A DNA stretch of 15,883 bases from Oxalobacteraceae bacterium (GTDB taxonomy: Bacteria; Pseudomonadota; Gammaproteobacteria; Burkholderiales; Burkholderiaceae_D), in the NCBI GenBank assembly GCA_003537575.1, contig DPRS01000035.1, forward strand, positions 55,847 through 71,729, written 5' to 3'. The notes beneath the pieces are model-generated. The model ran no database searches, had not been told where the DNA came from, and was given only the letters and a program-made list of their open reading frames with translations. A program made the position numbers and the translations under genes. Of the stretch, positions 7,545 through 14,337 are shown one piece after another (the first letter of the stretch is position 1; each line of letters starts with the position of its first letter).

Positions 7545-7592
7545 AAAATGGGGAACACCGCCCCTGGCGGGGAGGGATATTCCCCGCGTGGG
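7545..7592 (-). promoter_or_regulatory. Leader RNA, double hairpin (copy C)
   Basis: Before the gene starting at 7528 the - strand has GCGGGGA, loop ATATCCC, TCCCCGC (7587-7567), seven perfect pairs. It is followed by GGGG, loop CGGTGTT, CCCC (7564-7550), then ATTTTC and the Shine-Dalgarno. The stem sequences differ from copy B while pairing is kept, which is the covariation expected of a functional RNA. The GGTGTTCCC core of the second hairpin is shared with copy B. Confidence 0.62.
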
Positions 7593-7632
7593 ATAGCTCT
7601 AGCCATAACTGGCCGGAGCGGCTTGGTGACGG

Positions 7633-7648
7633 CACGCCTTGCGGCGTG
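7633..7648 (-). other. GNRA-tetraloop hairpin
   Basis: CACGCC and GGCGTG form a perfect six-pair stem. On the - strand the loop is GCAA, a GNRA tetraloop. It lies directly after the T-tract of the bidirectional terminator when read on -, about 40 bases before leader copy C, so it may be the 5' end of that transcript or part of the terminator region. Confidence 0.4.
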
Positions 7649-7650
7649 AT

Positions 7651-7690
7651 AAAAAAAAGGCCTCGGTCCTTGCGAACTGGGGCCTTTTTC
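7651..7690. terminator. Bidirectional intrinsic terminator
   Basis: AAAAAGGCC (7654-7662) and GGCCTTTTT (7681-7689) are perfect inverted arms. Inner pairing continues through 7663-7667 with 7676-7680 (two G-U pairs on +), giving about 14 pairs with an 8-base loop. Read on - it ends in eight Ts; read on + in five. On - it would stop transcription coming from the genes beyond 8428 before it reaches the leader-controlled genes. Confidence 0.75.
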
Positions 7691-7929
7691 TCTGCAGTGA
7701 GGCACGTTCTGCACAAGGCAGAGCCGCGCTTTTACCGCACGCTTGCCGGCGCTCCTGACGGAGTATTGGCATGCAAACTGTCCCACGGCGGGGCGGGACG
7801 GACGACGAAGCCATTTGCATGGCGTGACCGGAATTGCTTCCAGTCGCTTCAGGACGGGTTACGACCGCAACGCCGGCTGGATTGGCCGGACTTCACGATT
7901 GCCTGATGACAGACCAGGGTGAAGGCTGT

Positions 7930-7969
7930 GTAGGTGCGATACCTACAGAAAGCGCTTCAAGTATCGCAC
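7930..7969. repeat. Overlapping alternative hairpins
   Basis: GTAGGT (7930-7935) pairs with ACCTAC (7941-7946). GTGCGATAC (7934-7942) pairs perfectly with GTATCGCAC (7961-7969). The two stems share bases and cannot form together. The palindrome AAGCGCTT (7950-7957) lies inside the larger loop. There is no T-tract and no adjacent gene start. Confidence 0.5.
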
Positions 7970-8099
7970 TGGGTAAGGGCGCGTTCAAGGGAGCACGGCC
8001 TGTCAAGCCAAGGCGCCATGCGCAAACCAGGCAAACGGTACCGGTATGATGTGGCGAAATAGATCGTGCAGGCTGTATTGGGCCGTTGCGTTATAGGCG

Positions 8100-8371
8100 A
8101 TAGCGTAAAAGTGCCCGTCGGCCAATATGCGTAAACTGCCGATAATCGGACCGAGCAAGAGATCGGGCGTAATTTTAGGGGCGCTTAAAAATTGTGCAGC
8201 CCAGTGAAGATGCCTATTGACAAGGGTGTCCCGTTTAAGGATAGGTAGTTATCCACAGAATCTGTGGATAACAAGAGTTGTCCAGTATTGGCCGGAATTA
8301 CTATTATCGTTGATTTCACAAACAATATAGTCCTTCTGGTAGCAGTAAAACTTCTTGCGATTTTACGCTAT
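8100..8371. repeat. Inverted 11-bp repeat and GCGTAAA-like repeats
   Basis: ATAGCGTAAAA at 8100-8110 recurs exactly in inverse orientation (TTTTACGCTAT) at 8361-8371. A related GCGTAAAC lies at 8129-8136 and GCGTAATT at 8167-8174. The palindrome CCGAT-A-ATCGG lies at 8139-8149. The inner half of the right arm also pairs locally, as GTAAAA (8345-8350) with TTTTAC (8361-8366). Together they bracket the DnaA-box pair. This could be a replication, partition or recombination site, but no rep or par gene is in the window. Confidence 0.4.
8248..8272. promoter_or_regulatory. Two perfect DnaA boxes as an inverted pair
   Basis: TTATCCACA (8249-8257) and TGTGGATAA (8263-8271) both match the strongest DnaA box consensus. 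They sit in a perfect palindrome with 12-base arms and one central base. AT-rich sequence follows to about 8400. DnaA binding is a direct inference from the motif; whether it drives replication or controls a promoter cannot be told here. Confidence 0.55.
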
Positions 8372-8428
8372 TGACCAAAAATGGAAGTTATGGACTTCTT
8401 GAAAGTTGGCAAATCACCTCGCCTCGGC

Positions 8429-9295
8429 TTATGTCCGATGCTCTGGATAGTACGAATAATAGGATACTTTGGCCTCTACCCAAGCCTCCATTAGTTCTGT
8501 GCGGTACGTATTTATCCAGGTGGATAACTGCGGTTCATATGCAGCAGTATCAGTCAGGTTTTTGCCGGTGTCGATTTCGTACATTAGATTGGTGCCGCCG
8601 TCACGGATACATACTGTTGGCGTTGCATCTGGCCGAATGCAGATGACAAACGCTTTTGTGTAGCCTAGAAGGTGCCGCGGTTTCACGATCGTCTGTAGCT
8701 TACGCAACGCTTCGATAGGTGGAAAGAAGAAGCCAACTTTTCCCAGTGCTGGGCGGACAAGCTTTTCGAAGTTATACGGATGATAAGCGCCGTCAGCTCC
8801 ACGGATTTCGACTGCGGTGATGAAGCGGGCCGAGACAGGTAGAAATGAAATCCACCAAGTATTTTCTTTCGTCGGGCGAGACTTCATCATTGCCTTTAAC
8901 CGCTTCGAATCGACCTCTCCCGTGTTGATGTAGCAGCTGAGGCCGGTCAATTTCGCAAACTGTTTTCCATTAGGTATGCGGGCAAAGTAGTCCGTGTAAC
9001 GTTGAAGCTGGAGCATTTCAGCCGTTGGGATATCGAACGTTAGTCGAACCTTCCTTTTGTCGGCTGTTCTGCGGTTTTTAGGCCTCTCGCCTGTTGCTTT
9101 TTCGGCATATGCCATATTACGATCAGTGAGTGTTTCAGTGCCATCCGTCAGGCCATGCCCCTCCGCCTTAGGATCGCTGGTAAGCCAAACCACTGGGCGG
9201 ATTATGCCTTCCATCGTATTCATGTGGCCCTCGGACAGGTCCGAAAGGAGGATGCTGTCAGCCATAGGGGCTGAAGTGTAGTGATACAAGAGCAT
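8429..9295 (-). CDS. Unknown protein, possible ADP-ribosyltransferase-like fold
   Basis: The 288-residue protein starts MLLYHYTS, with VVWLTSDP (35-42) and GHGL (46-49) soon after, and later has ENTWWISFLPV. An N-terminal HYT motif with a hydrophobic strand is seen in ADP-ribosyltransferase-fold families, including some toxins, and I recall unannotated proteins with the same HYTS plus WLTSD...GHGL layout. The catalytic assignment is inference; I cannot locate a convincing catalytic Glu. There is no signal peptide or membrane segment. The gene is distinctly AT-richer than the left-hand genes, which suggests separate acquisition. The HYT motif needs the ATG at 9295. No good Shine-Dalgarno precedes it, but TATACT (9313-9308 on -) may be a -10 box giving a very short leader. 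Confidence 0.75.
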   Translation of the reverse strand: MLLYHYTSAPMADSILLSDLSEGHMNTMEGIIRPVVWLTSDPKAEGHGLTDGTETLTDRNMAYAEKATGERPKNRRTADKRKVRLTFDIPTAEMLQLQRYTDYFARIPNGKQFAKLTGLSCYINTGEVDSKRLKAMMKSRPTKENTWWISFLPVSARFITAVEIRGADGAYHPYNFEKLVRPALGKVGFFFPPIEALRKLQTIVKPRHLLGYTKAFVICIRPDATPTVCIRDGGTNLMYEIDTGKNLTDTAAYEPQLSTWINTYRTELMEAWVEAKVSYYSYYPEHRT

Positions 9296-9447
9296 GAGTG
9301 ACCGACCAGTATAAATTTTGTCTTAGCTTAATATTCTACGGTGACGGGACCTTTCGTAAAAGCCCTACTACAAACGTAACCGGTTCTTAATTCCGTCCAG
9401 CGCTGTTTCTGACCGAGAGTAGGCATGTTTTGCCAACTTTTAAAACT

Positions 9448-10635
9448 TTACCGGGCAAGCGCCCGTGGCAGCTCTTGCCACCTGGTCGTATAGCGCGGCG
9501 ATCTCATTTTCGACTTCATTTCCCACTGTCTTTGTATGCCGGCAGAGGCGATCATGACAGTATCTCGACCAAAAGTGCGGTTGAGCACATCAAGTGCATG
9601 CATGAGCTTGCCGGAGCGCGCCGCCTGCTCAGCGCCCGGGTCGAACAGCGTTGGCTGCAGCTGGCCTGCTGGCAAGAGTTCCATCGGCATGACGCCGGCC
9701 TTCTTGTAGCGGTAGCCGGGCCGGTAAATGTGCCTGAGCCCGCACAAGGCTGCGGCCACCAAGAGGCGTGTGTCGCCCGTCGGGTCGGGCAGCGGGACGA
9801 TGATGCCGGGCTGGTATTGCGCATCCTGCTCGCGGAACCGGTTGGTCTGAAGGAATACATGGACCGCGCCGCACGCCGATTGCTGGTGGCGCAGCTTTTC
9901 CGCCGCACGCGTCGTGTAGGCGGAGACCGCCTCGTTAAGTTCATCCAGCGTCAGCACCAGTTGGCCGAACGATCGGGACGAGACGATCTGCTGCTTGGGC
10001 GGCAATACTTCTTCCAGCGCCAGGCAGGACATGCCGCGCAACTCGTTGACCGTGCGCTCCATCACCACCCCGAAATGGGCGCGTAGCCACTTGGGCGATG
10101 CCTGCCGCAGCGCTTCGACCGTCGTGATCCCCAAGTCGCGCAGGCGCGCGTCGATGTTGCGGCCGACAACCCACACTTCACCAACTTCGATCGTGCTCAG
10201 CAACTGGCTGACTTCGTGCTCCAGCATGGCCGATAAATCGCATACGCCCTGGTATTCGGGGCGCTGTTTGGCAAGATGGTTGGCCAGTTTCGCGAGCGTC
10301 TTGGAAGAGGCGATCCCCACACACACTGGCAATCCCGTCCATTGCCGCACCCGCTGCCGGATCGCCTGGCCAAGATCGGTAGATGATTTCCAGAGGCTGG
10401 CCAATCCATTCAGTCCCAGAAAACTTTCGTCGATCGAGTAGACTTCGACGTCAGGGCTAAAGTCGCGCAGGATCGTCATGACCCGCTGCGACATGTCACC
10501 GTACAGGGTGTAATTGGACGAGAGAGCGATGATGTCGTGTCGCCTGGCGAGATCCCGCATCTGGAACCAGAGCGCACCCATCTTGACACCGAGCGCCTTG
10601 ATTTCATTGGAGCGCGCCACCGCGCAGCCATCATT
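9448..10635 (-). pseudogene. umuC: umuC/rulB-like DNA polymerase V subunit, 5'-truncated
   Basis: The frame matches Y-family polymerase UmuC from TNDGCAVARS onward. It includes KALGVKMG, the palm motif YSIDESF with catalytic D and E, the fingers/thumb region (GIASSKTLAKLANHLAK) and an intact C-terminus ending SPRYTTRWQEL. A full UmuC is about 420 residues. Here the first 30-40 codons, with the MFALxDxNxFY segment that carries a catalytic metal-binding Asp, are missing. Upstream of NDGC the frame runs into unrelated AT-rich sequence and a TAA at 10659-10657. A GTG at 10620 could start a 390-residue product, but without the first Asp it should not be an active polymerase. No umuD lies nearby. 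The break suggests insertion or recombination within umuC, and the missing 5' part may lie beyond the window. Confidence 0.85.
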
Positions 10636-10651
10636 TGTTCTGAATGATGCT

Positions 10652-10707
10652 AACTGTTAGTTTTCAGTAATTGATTGATTTATATGTGTTTCGGGACACT
10701 AACAGTT
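10652..10707. repeat. 10-bp inverted repeat beside the umuC break
   Basis: AACTGTTAGT (10652-10661) and ACTAACAGTT (10698-10707) are perfect inverted copies separated by 36 AT-rich bases. The left arm begins about 17 bases past the last recognisable umuC codon. Such paired arms could be recombinase binding sites at an element end. Confidence 0.45.
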
Positions 10708-10747
10708 TTTGTGTTTTTGGGCTGTTTTTTTTGTTTTTCCGACTGAT

Positions 10748-10770
10748 ATGTGGACGAGACCTGTCCACAT
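10748..10770. repeat. 8-bp inverted repeat
   Basis: ATGTGGAC (10748-10755) and GTCCACAT (10763-10770) form a perfect stem with a 7-base loop. A T-rich tract precedes it on + and none follows, so it is not a + strand terminator. An operator or recombination site are options. Confidence 0.35.
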
Positions 10771-10833
10771 CACGGCGTCACTCACGAGTCGAGTCTTCCG
10801 TCGGTCATTTTCACCAAACATACAGATTAATAT

Positions 10834-10905
10834 CAGGCTAGCCGGGCTCTCGCATACCGAAGTAGCCGGATATTTGCACTTCAAAGTAGCCACCAGTTCG
10901 TACGC
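10834..10905. repeat. Three degenerate 24-base direct repeats
   Basis: CAGGCTAGCC (10834), CGAAGTAGCC (10858) and CAAAGTAGCC (10882) recur at exactly 24-base intervals. Units two and three match at 9 of 10 bases in this core. Units one and two also share TAGCCGG and a later GCA. Arrays of GAAGTAGCC-type repeats are typical of IS21-family ends, so a relic end is possible; no transposase gene is present. Confidence 0.4.
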
Positions 10906-10988
10906 AAAATAATTCAATGCACTATTCACTCGTGGTAGACACTGGAATAACCGTTACCCGCCTGTAGGGGACATTGCGGATTTAACGT

Positions 10989-11882
10989 TTAGCCTCGATA
11001 TCTAATTGCTTCAACAAACGCAGAAAACGCAGGCGATGCCTGACGTCTATTGGGATAGTACAAGTGGTACCCCTGAAAATACGGGCACCAATTGTTCAAT
11101 ACCTGTTTGAGCCGACCGTCAGTTAGGTAGGGAGCGGCCAGCTCTTCCGGGACGTAGGCCAAACCGATTCCATCTATTGCAGCGTTGAGAACATGCATGA
11201 TGCTGTTGAAAACAAGCTGCCCTTCGACCCTGACCGTAAATGCCTTGCCATTCTTCTCGAACTCCCATGCATAAATTGCACCGGATGGCCTGTGCCGAAT
11301 ATTGACGCAAGCATGTTTGGTCAAATCATGAGGGGTCTTTGGTGCCGGATACCGTTCCAAATATTCGGGTGACCCGACCACTACCAATCGCCAATCGGGC
11401 CCGATGCGAACGGCGATCATATCCTTGCTGATCGCTTCACCAAGGCGTATGCCGGCATCAAACCGCTCCTCGACGACATTGGTGAAGCCATAGTCCACAT
11501 AGAACTCCAACGTGATATCTGGATAGTCTTCCAGGAACCCAGCCAGCATTGGCCGCAGACACAACTCAATTTGGTCGTCGGTACAGGTAATGCGGATGGT
11601 GCCTCTTGGCTTGTCTCGCAATTCACCCAGCGCCTCTACCTCTGCCGTGATCTGGTCAAACAGCGGAGCGATTGAGCGCATCAATCTTTCTCCTGCTTCG
11701 GTAGGCGCCACGTTGCGGGTCGTGCGAGCCAGCAGGCGCACGCCCAGTCTGTCTTCAAGCGCCCTGATCGTATGGCTTAAGGCGGATGGGGTGATATCGA
11801 GCCTGCCCGCCGCTTTGGTAAAGCTTTTCTCTCGCGCCACGGCCAGGAAGGCTTGCAGGTCGTTAACTTTTGTATGTGCCAT
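10989..11882 (-). CDS. LysR-type transcriptional regulator
   Basis: The 297-residue protein has normal family length. The N-terminal winged helix-turn-helix includes SFTKAAGRLDITPSALSHTI and LEDRLGVRLLARTTR (about 20-56). A linker helix and a substrate-binding domain (about 90-295) follow. Proteins of this type are tetramers that bind a divergent promoter and switch the neighbouring operon on when a small molecule binds the C-terminal domain. It is transcribed away from the MFS gene with a 98-base gap, the standard layout for a LysR protein controlling its neighbour. GAGGAAAG precedes the ATG on -. It probably regulates the MFS-dehydrogenase-hydrolase-cupin genes and itself; the inducer is unknown. 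Confidence 0.92.
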   Translation of the reverse strand: MAHTKVNDLQAFLAVAREKSFTKAAGRLDITPSALSHTIRALEDRLGVRLLARTTRNVAPTEAGERLMRSIAPLFDQITAEVEALGELRDKPRGTIRITCTDDQIELCLRPMLAGFLEDYPDITLEFYVDYGFTNVVEERFDAGIRLGEAISKDMIAVRIGPDWRLVVVGSPEYLERYPAPKTPHDLTKHACVNIRHRPSGAIYAWEFEKNGKAFTVRVEGQLVFNSIMHVLNAAIDGIGLAYVPEELAAPYLTDGRLKQVLNNWCPYFQGYHLYYPNRRQASPAFSAFVEAIRYRG

Positions 11883-11980
11883 TGCTGAACTTTCCTCACA
11901 AGTACATGCAGATTATACCCCCTTATCAAACACCCATTAATTCGTCAACATAAAGGCCTGATCTCAAAGGAACAACAACC
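11883..11980. promoter_or_regulatory. Divergent promoter region, lysR and MFS operon
   Basis: On - a perfect -10 box TATAAT (11917-11912) has a weak -35 TTAATG (11940-11935) at 17-base spacing, a good candidate for the lysR promoter. For the + operon only the Shine-Dalgarno (AAAGGAAC before 11981) is clear. LysR regulators usually bind T-N11-A dyads here; the AT-rich centre (11910-11950) has candidates but none I can call firmly. Confidence 0.5.
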
Positions 11981-13204
11981 ATGAGCACTCAAGCTTTGGA
12001 TATTCATGCGGGCCACCAGCCTGCTCAGCTTCAAGCAGGCAATCAACCCGCCTACTGGGGCGGCGTGTTTGCGATGACGTTGGGCGCGTTCGCGCTGGTG
12101 GCCTCTGAATTCATGCCGGTCAGTTTGCTAACGCCTGTTGCAGCGGATCTCTCTATCAGCGAAGGACTAGCTGGCCAGGCAATTTCGGTGTCGGGCGTTT
12201 TTGCCGTACTGACGAGCCTTGTCATTCCTGCGATTGCCGGCAAGATAAGCCGCAAGGCACTTCTGCTGTGGTTGACTGGGCTCATGGTTCTCTCCGCACC
12301 GATCGTTGCGCTTGCACCGAACTATGCGACGTACATGGCAGGACGGGTTCTGCTTGGAGTAGCCATTGGCGGGTTCTGGTCCCTGTCGGCAGCTGCAGCC
12401 ATTCGATTAGTTCCAACTGACAAGGTGCCACGAGCATTGGCCGTTTTCAATGGCGGCAACGCGCTGGCTACCGTCATTGCTGCCCCTTTAGGAAGCTATC
12501 TTGGCTCAATCATTGGCTGGCGCGGTGCCTTCTTCTGTCTTGCTCCGATAGCGATGCTCGCTTTCATTTGGCAAGGGATAAGCCTGCCCACCATGAAAGG
12601 CGAAGAACGTCCTGCTGGTTCCGGCAACGTCTTCAAGCTGCTAAAGAATCCCCTGGTCGCTCTGGGCATGGCTGCCGTCAGCGTCTTTTTCATGGGGCAA
12701 TTCGCTTTGTTCACCTATCTGCGCCCATTCCTTGAAACCGTAACCGGAGTGGAAGTTTCCACTCTCTCCCTCATCCTTTTAACGATTGGAGTGGGTGGTG
12801 TCATCGGGACTGTCCTGATTGGCACTTTTCTACAAAAGAGTTTTTACGGAACGCTGATCGCCATTCCAATCTTGATGGCAATCATTGCATTGACCTTGGT
12901 TGCTTTGGGCACTTCAGTTACTGCAGTCGTGGTGCTCTTAGGCGTTTGGGGGTTAGTGGCCACAGCAGCACCCGTAGGTTGGTGGAGTTGGCTCGCAAGG
13001 ACGCTGCCAGAGAACGCTGAAGGCGGTGGCGGACTGATGGTCGCAGTAGTTCAGCTGGCTATCGGTCTGGGCTCCACCGTCGGCGGATTGCTGTTTGACA
13101 TGAGCGGCTACCAGAGCACGTTTTTGGTGAGCGCTGCTTTATTACTGCTTTCCGCATTCCTGGCATACATGGCATCGCGGACGCAACGTATTCAAGAGAT
13201 CTGA
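11981..13204 (+). CDS. MFS efflux transporter, NepI-like (DHA1 type)
   Basis: The 407-residue protein is hydrophobic with a pattern fitting 12 membrane helices, in two halves joined by a polar loop near 205-220. It resembles E. coli NepI, a proton-driven exporter of purine ribonucleosides. Shared features include EFMPVSLLTP (43-52), GRVLLGVAIGGFWSLSA (121-137), APLGS...GWRGAF (168-184), FALFTYLRPF (241-250) and PVGWWSWLARTLPENAE (331-347). The first 25 residues are a cytoplasmic tail. It probably sits in the inner membrane and exports a small organic compound. Substrate transfer from NepI is not safe, because related DHA1 pumps export sugars and drugs. It is the first gene of the + operon and the dehydrogenase follows after 29 bases. 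Confidence 0.9.
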   Translation: MSTQALDIHAGHQPAQLQAGNQPAYWGGVFAMTLGAFALVASEFMPVSLLTPVAADLSISEGLAGQAISVSGVFAVLTSLVIPAIAGKISRKALLLWLTGLMVLSAPIVALAPNYATYMAGRVLLGVAIGGFWSLSAAAAIRLVPTDKVPRALAVFNGGNALATVIAAPLGSYLGSIIGWRGAFFCLAPIAMLAFIWQGISLPTMKGEERPAGSGNVFKLLKNPLVALGMAAVSVFFMGQFALFTYLRPFLETVTGVEVSTLSLILLTIGVGGVIGTVLIGTFLQKSFYGTLIAIPILMAIIALTLVALGTSVTAVVVLLGVWGLVATAAPVGWWSWLARTLPENAEGGGGLMVAVVQLAIGLGSTVGGLLFDMSGYQSTFLVSAALLLLSAFLAYMASRTQRIQEI

Positions 13205-13233
13205 ACCCTTAGATATTTAACAGGAGATACGAA

Positions 13234-14283
13234 ATGAACGTCAAAGCCTTCGGTGCCCATGCCGGCGACCAACCCTTGCAAGGTCTAAACATTACCCGCC
13301 GCGCACCACGCGCACACGATGTCCAGATTGATATCGCATTCTGCGGTGTGTGCCACTCCGACATTCACCAGGTGCGCGGTGAATGGCCTGGCACGCTCTA
13401 CCCGTGCGTACCGGGCCATGAAATTGTTGGCCGTGTGTCTGCGATAGGCGCTCACGTTAAGGATTTCAAGGCGGGAGACCTAGTTGGCGTGGGCTGTATC
13501 GTCGACAGCTGCAAGCAATGCGAAGATTGTGATGAAGGGCTGGAGAACTACTGCGATGGCATGGTCGGCACTTACAACTCCCCGACGCCCGATGCACCCG
13601 GCCATACCTTGGGTGGATATTCCCAGAATATCGTCGTGCATGAACGCTTTGTCTTACGCATCAGCCATCCTGAATCTCAGCTGGCCGAGGTGGCGCCGCT
13701 GCTATGCGCTGGCATCACAACTTATTCACCGCTTCGTCATTGGAATGCCGGCCCTGGTAAAAAGGTCGGTGTCGTAGGTATCGGCGGATTAGGCCACATG
13801 GGCATCAAACTGGCCCACGCGATGGGTGCACACGTGGTCGCTTTCACCACCTCTGAGTCCAAGCGTGAAGACGCTAAAGCGCTTGGTGCGGACGAAGTCG
13901 TTGTTTCCCGTAATCTCGACGAAATGGCTGCGCATGCGAAAAGCTTTGACTTGATTGTCAATACGGTCGCCGCTCCACACAATCTCGACGCGTTCCTGGC
14001 ATTGCTGAAACGGGACGGCACCCTGACCCTGGTAGGAGCGCCATCATCACCGCATCCATCTCCGCAAGTATTCAATCTAATCATGAAGCGCCGCTCACTT
14101 GCCGGCTCAATGATTGGCGGCATTCCCGAGACCCAAGAAATGCTCGATTTCTGTGCTGAACACGAGATCGTGGCCGACATCGAGTTGATCCGAGCCGATC
14201 AAGTCAATGATGCTTACGAGAGGATGCTCAAAGGCGACATCAAATACCGATTTGTCATTGATAACGCGACCCTTGTCGCTTGA
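13234..14283 (+). CDS. Zinc-dependent alcohol/aldehyde dehydrogenase, YahK-like
   Basis: The 349-residue protein has the medium-chain dehydrogenase layout. Catalytic zinc ligands are C40 (CGVCHSD), H62 in GHE and C158. The structural zinc site is C93, C96, C99 and C107. The Rossmann motif GIGGLG lies at 182-187. The sequence is closest in style to the cinnamyl-alcohol-dehydrogenase group, including E. coli YahK, an NADPH-dependent aldehyde reductase. It should be cytoplasmic and reduce an aldehyde to an alcohol, or the reverse. AGGAGA precedes the ATG. Tight spacing to both neighbours supports co-transcription. Cofactor preference (NADPH) is inferred from the group. Confidence 0.92.
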   Translation: MNVKAFGAHAGDQPLQGLNITRRAPRAHDVQIDIAFCGVCHSDIHQVRGEWPGTLYPCVPGHEIVGRVSAIGAHVKDFKAGDLVGVGCIVDSCKQCEDCDEGLENYCDGMVGTYNSPTPDAPGHTLGGYSQNIVVHERFVLRISHPESQLAEVAPLLCAGITTYSPLRHWNAGPGKKVGVVGIGGLGHMGIKLAHAMGAHVVAFTTSESKREDAKALGADEVVVSRNLDEMAAHAKSFDLIVNTVAAPHNLDAFLALLKRDGTLTLVGAPSSPHPSPQVFNLIMKRRSLAGSMIGGIPETQEMLDFCAEHEIVADIELIRADQVNDAYERMLKGDIKYRFVIDNATLVA

Positions 14284-14337
14284 TACCGCCGCGGAAGAAG
14301 CGAGCGAATACTCAACAAAAGACTTAAGGAATTCAAC

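Larger units (their letters stand above)
7529..8428. other. Long gene-poor stretch, 900 bases
   Basis: No frame here gives a protein-like translation with a ribosome site. In order it holds leader copy C (7545-7592), a GNRA-capped hairpin (7633-7648), a bidirectional terminator (7651-7690), overlapping hairpins (7930-7969), and a repeat-rich block (8100-8371) with two DnaA boxes. From about 8240 on it becomes AT-rich. It separates the - strand small genes from the AT-rich gene ending at 8429 and looks like a regulatory or maintenance region. Confidence 0.55.
10636..10988. other. AT-rich gap beyond the umuC break, 353 bases
   Basis: No coding frame here is convincing. It holds a 10-bp inverted repeat next to the break (10652-10707), T-rich sequence (10706-10738), an 8-bp inverted repeat (10748-10770) and three spaced TAGCC-containing direct repeats (10834-10905). 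It looks like the end of an inserted element or a decayed insertion sequence between umuC and the LysR operon. Confidence 0.5.

Noticed and set aside
7646..8049. Open frames on + in the gene-poor region
   Set aside because: They lack ribosome sites, their translations are Arg-rich without structure, and the first starts inside the terminator.
8217..8245. Possible + promoter: perfect TTGACA with a GATAGG -10
   Set aside because: The -10 box matches only half of the consensus and no + strand gene follows; it would run antisense to the gene at 8429-9295.
8226..10699. GTGTCCCG at 8226-8233 and its inverse at 10692-10699 as inward-facing ends of a mobile element
   Set aside because: Only eight bases match and similarity stops at once on both sides; matches this short are expected by chance in a window of this size.
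10699..10929. Small open frames in the AT-rich gap (76 aa on -, 67 aa on +)
   Set aside because: They run through the repeats and T-rich tract, have no ribosome site and show no protein-like pattern.
13737..14180. 147-residue antisense frame within the dehydrogenase gene
   Set aside because: It is a shadow of a well-supported zinc dehydrogenase and has no start context of its own.
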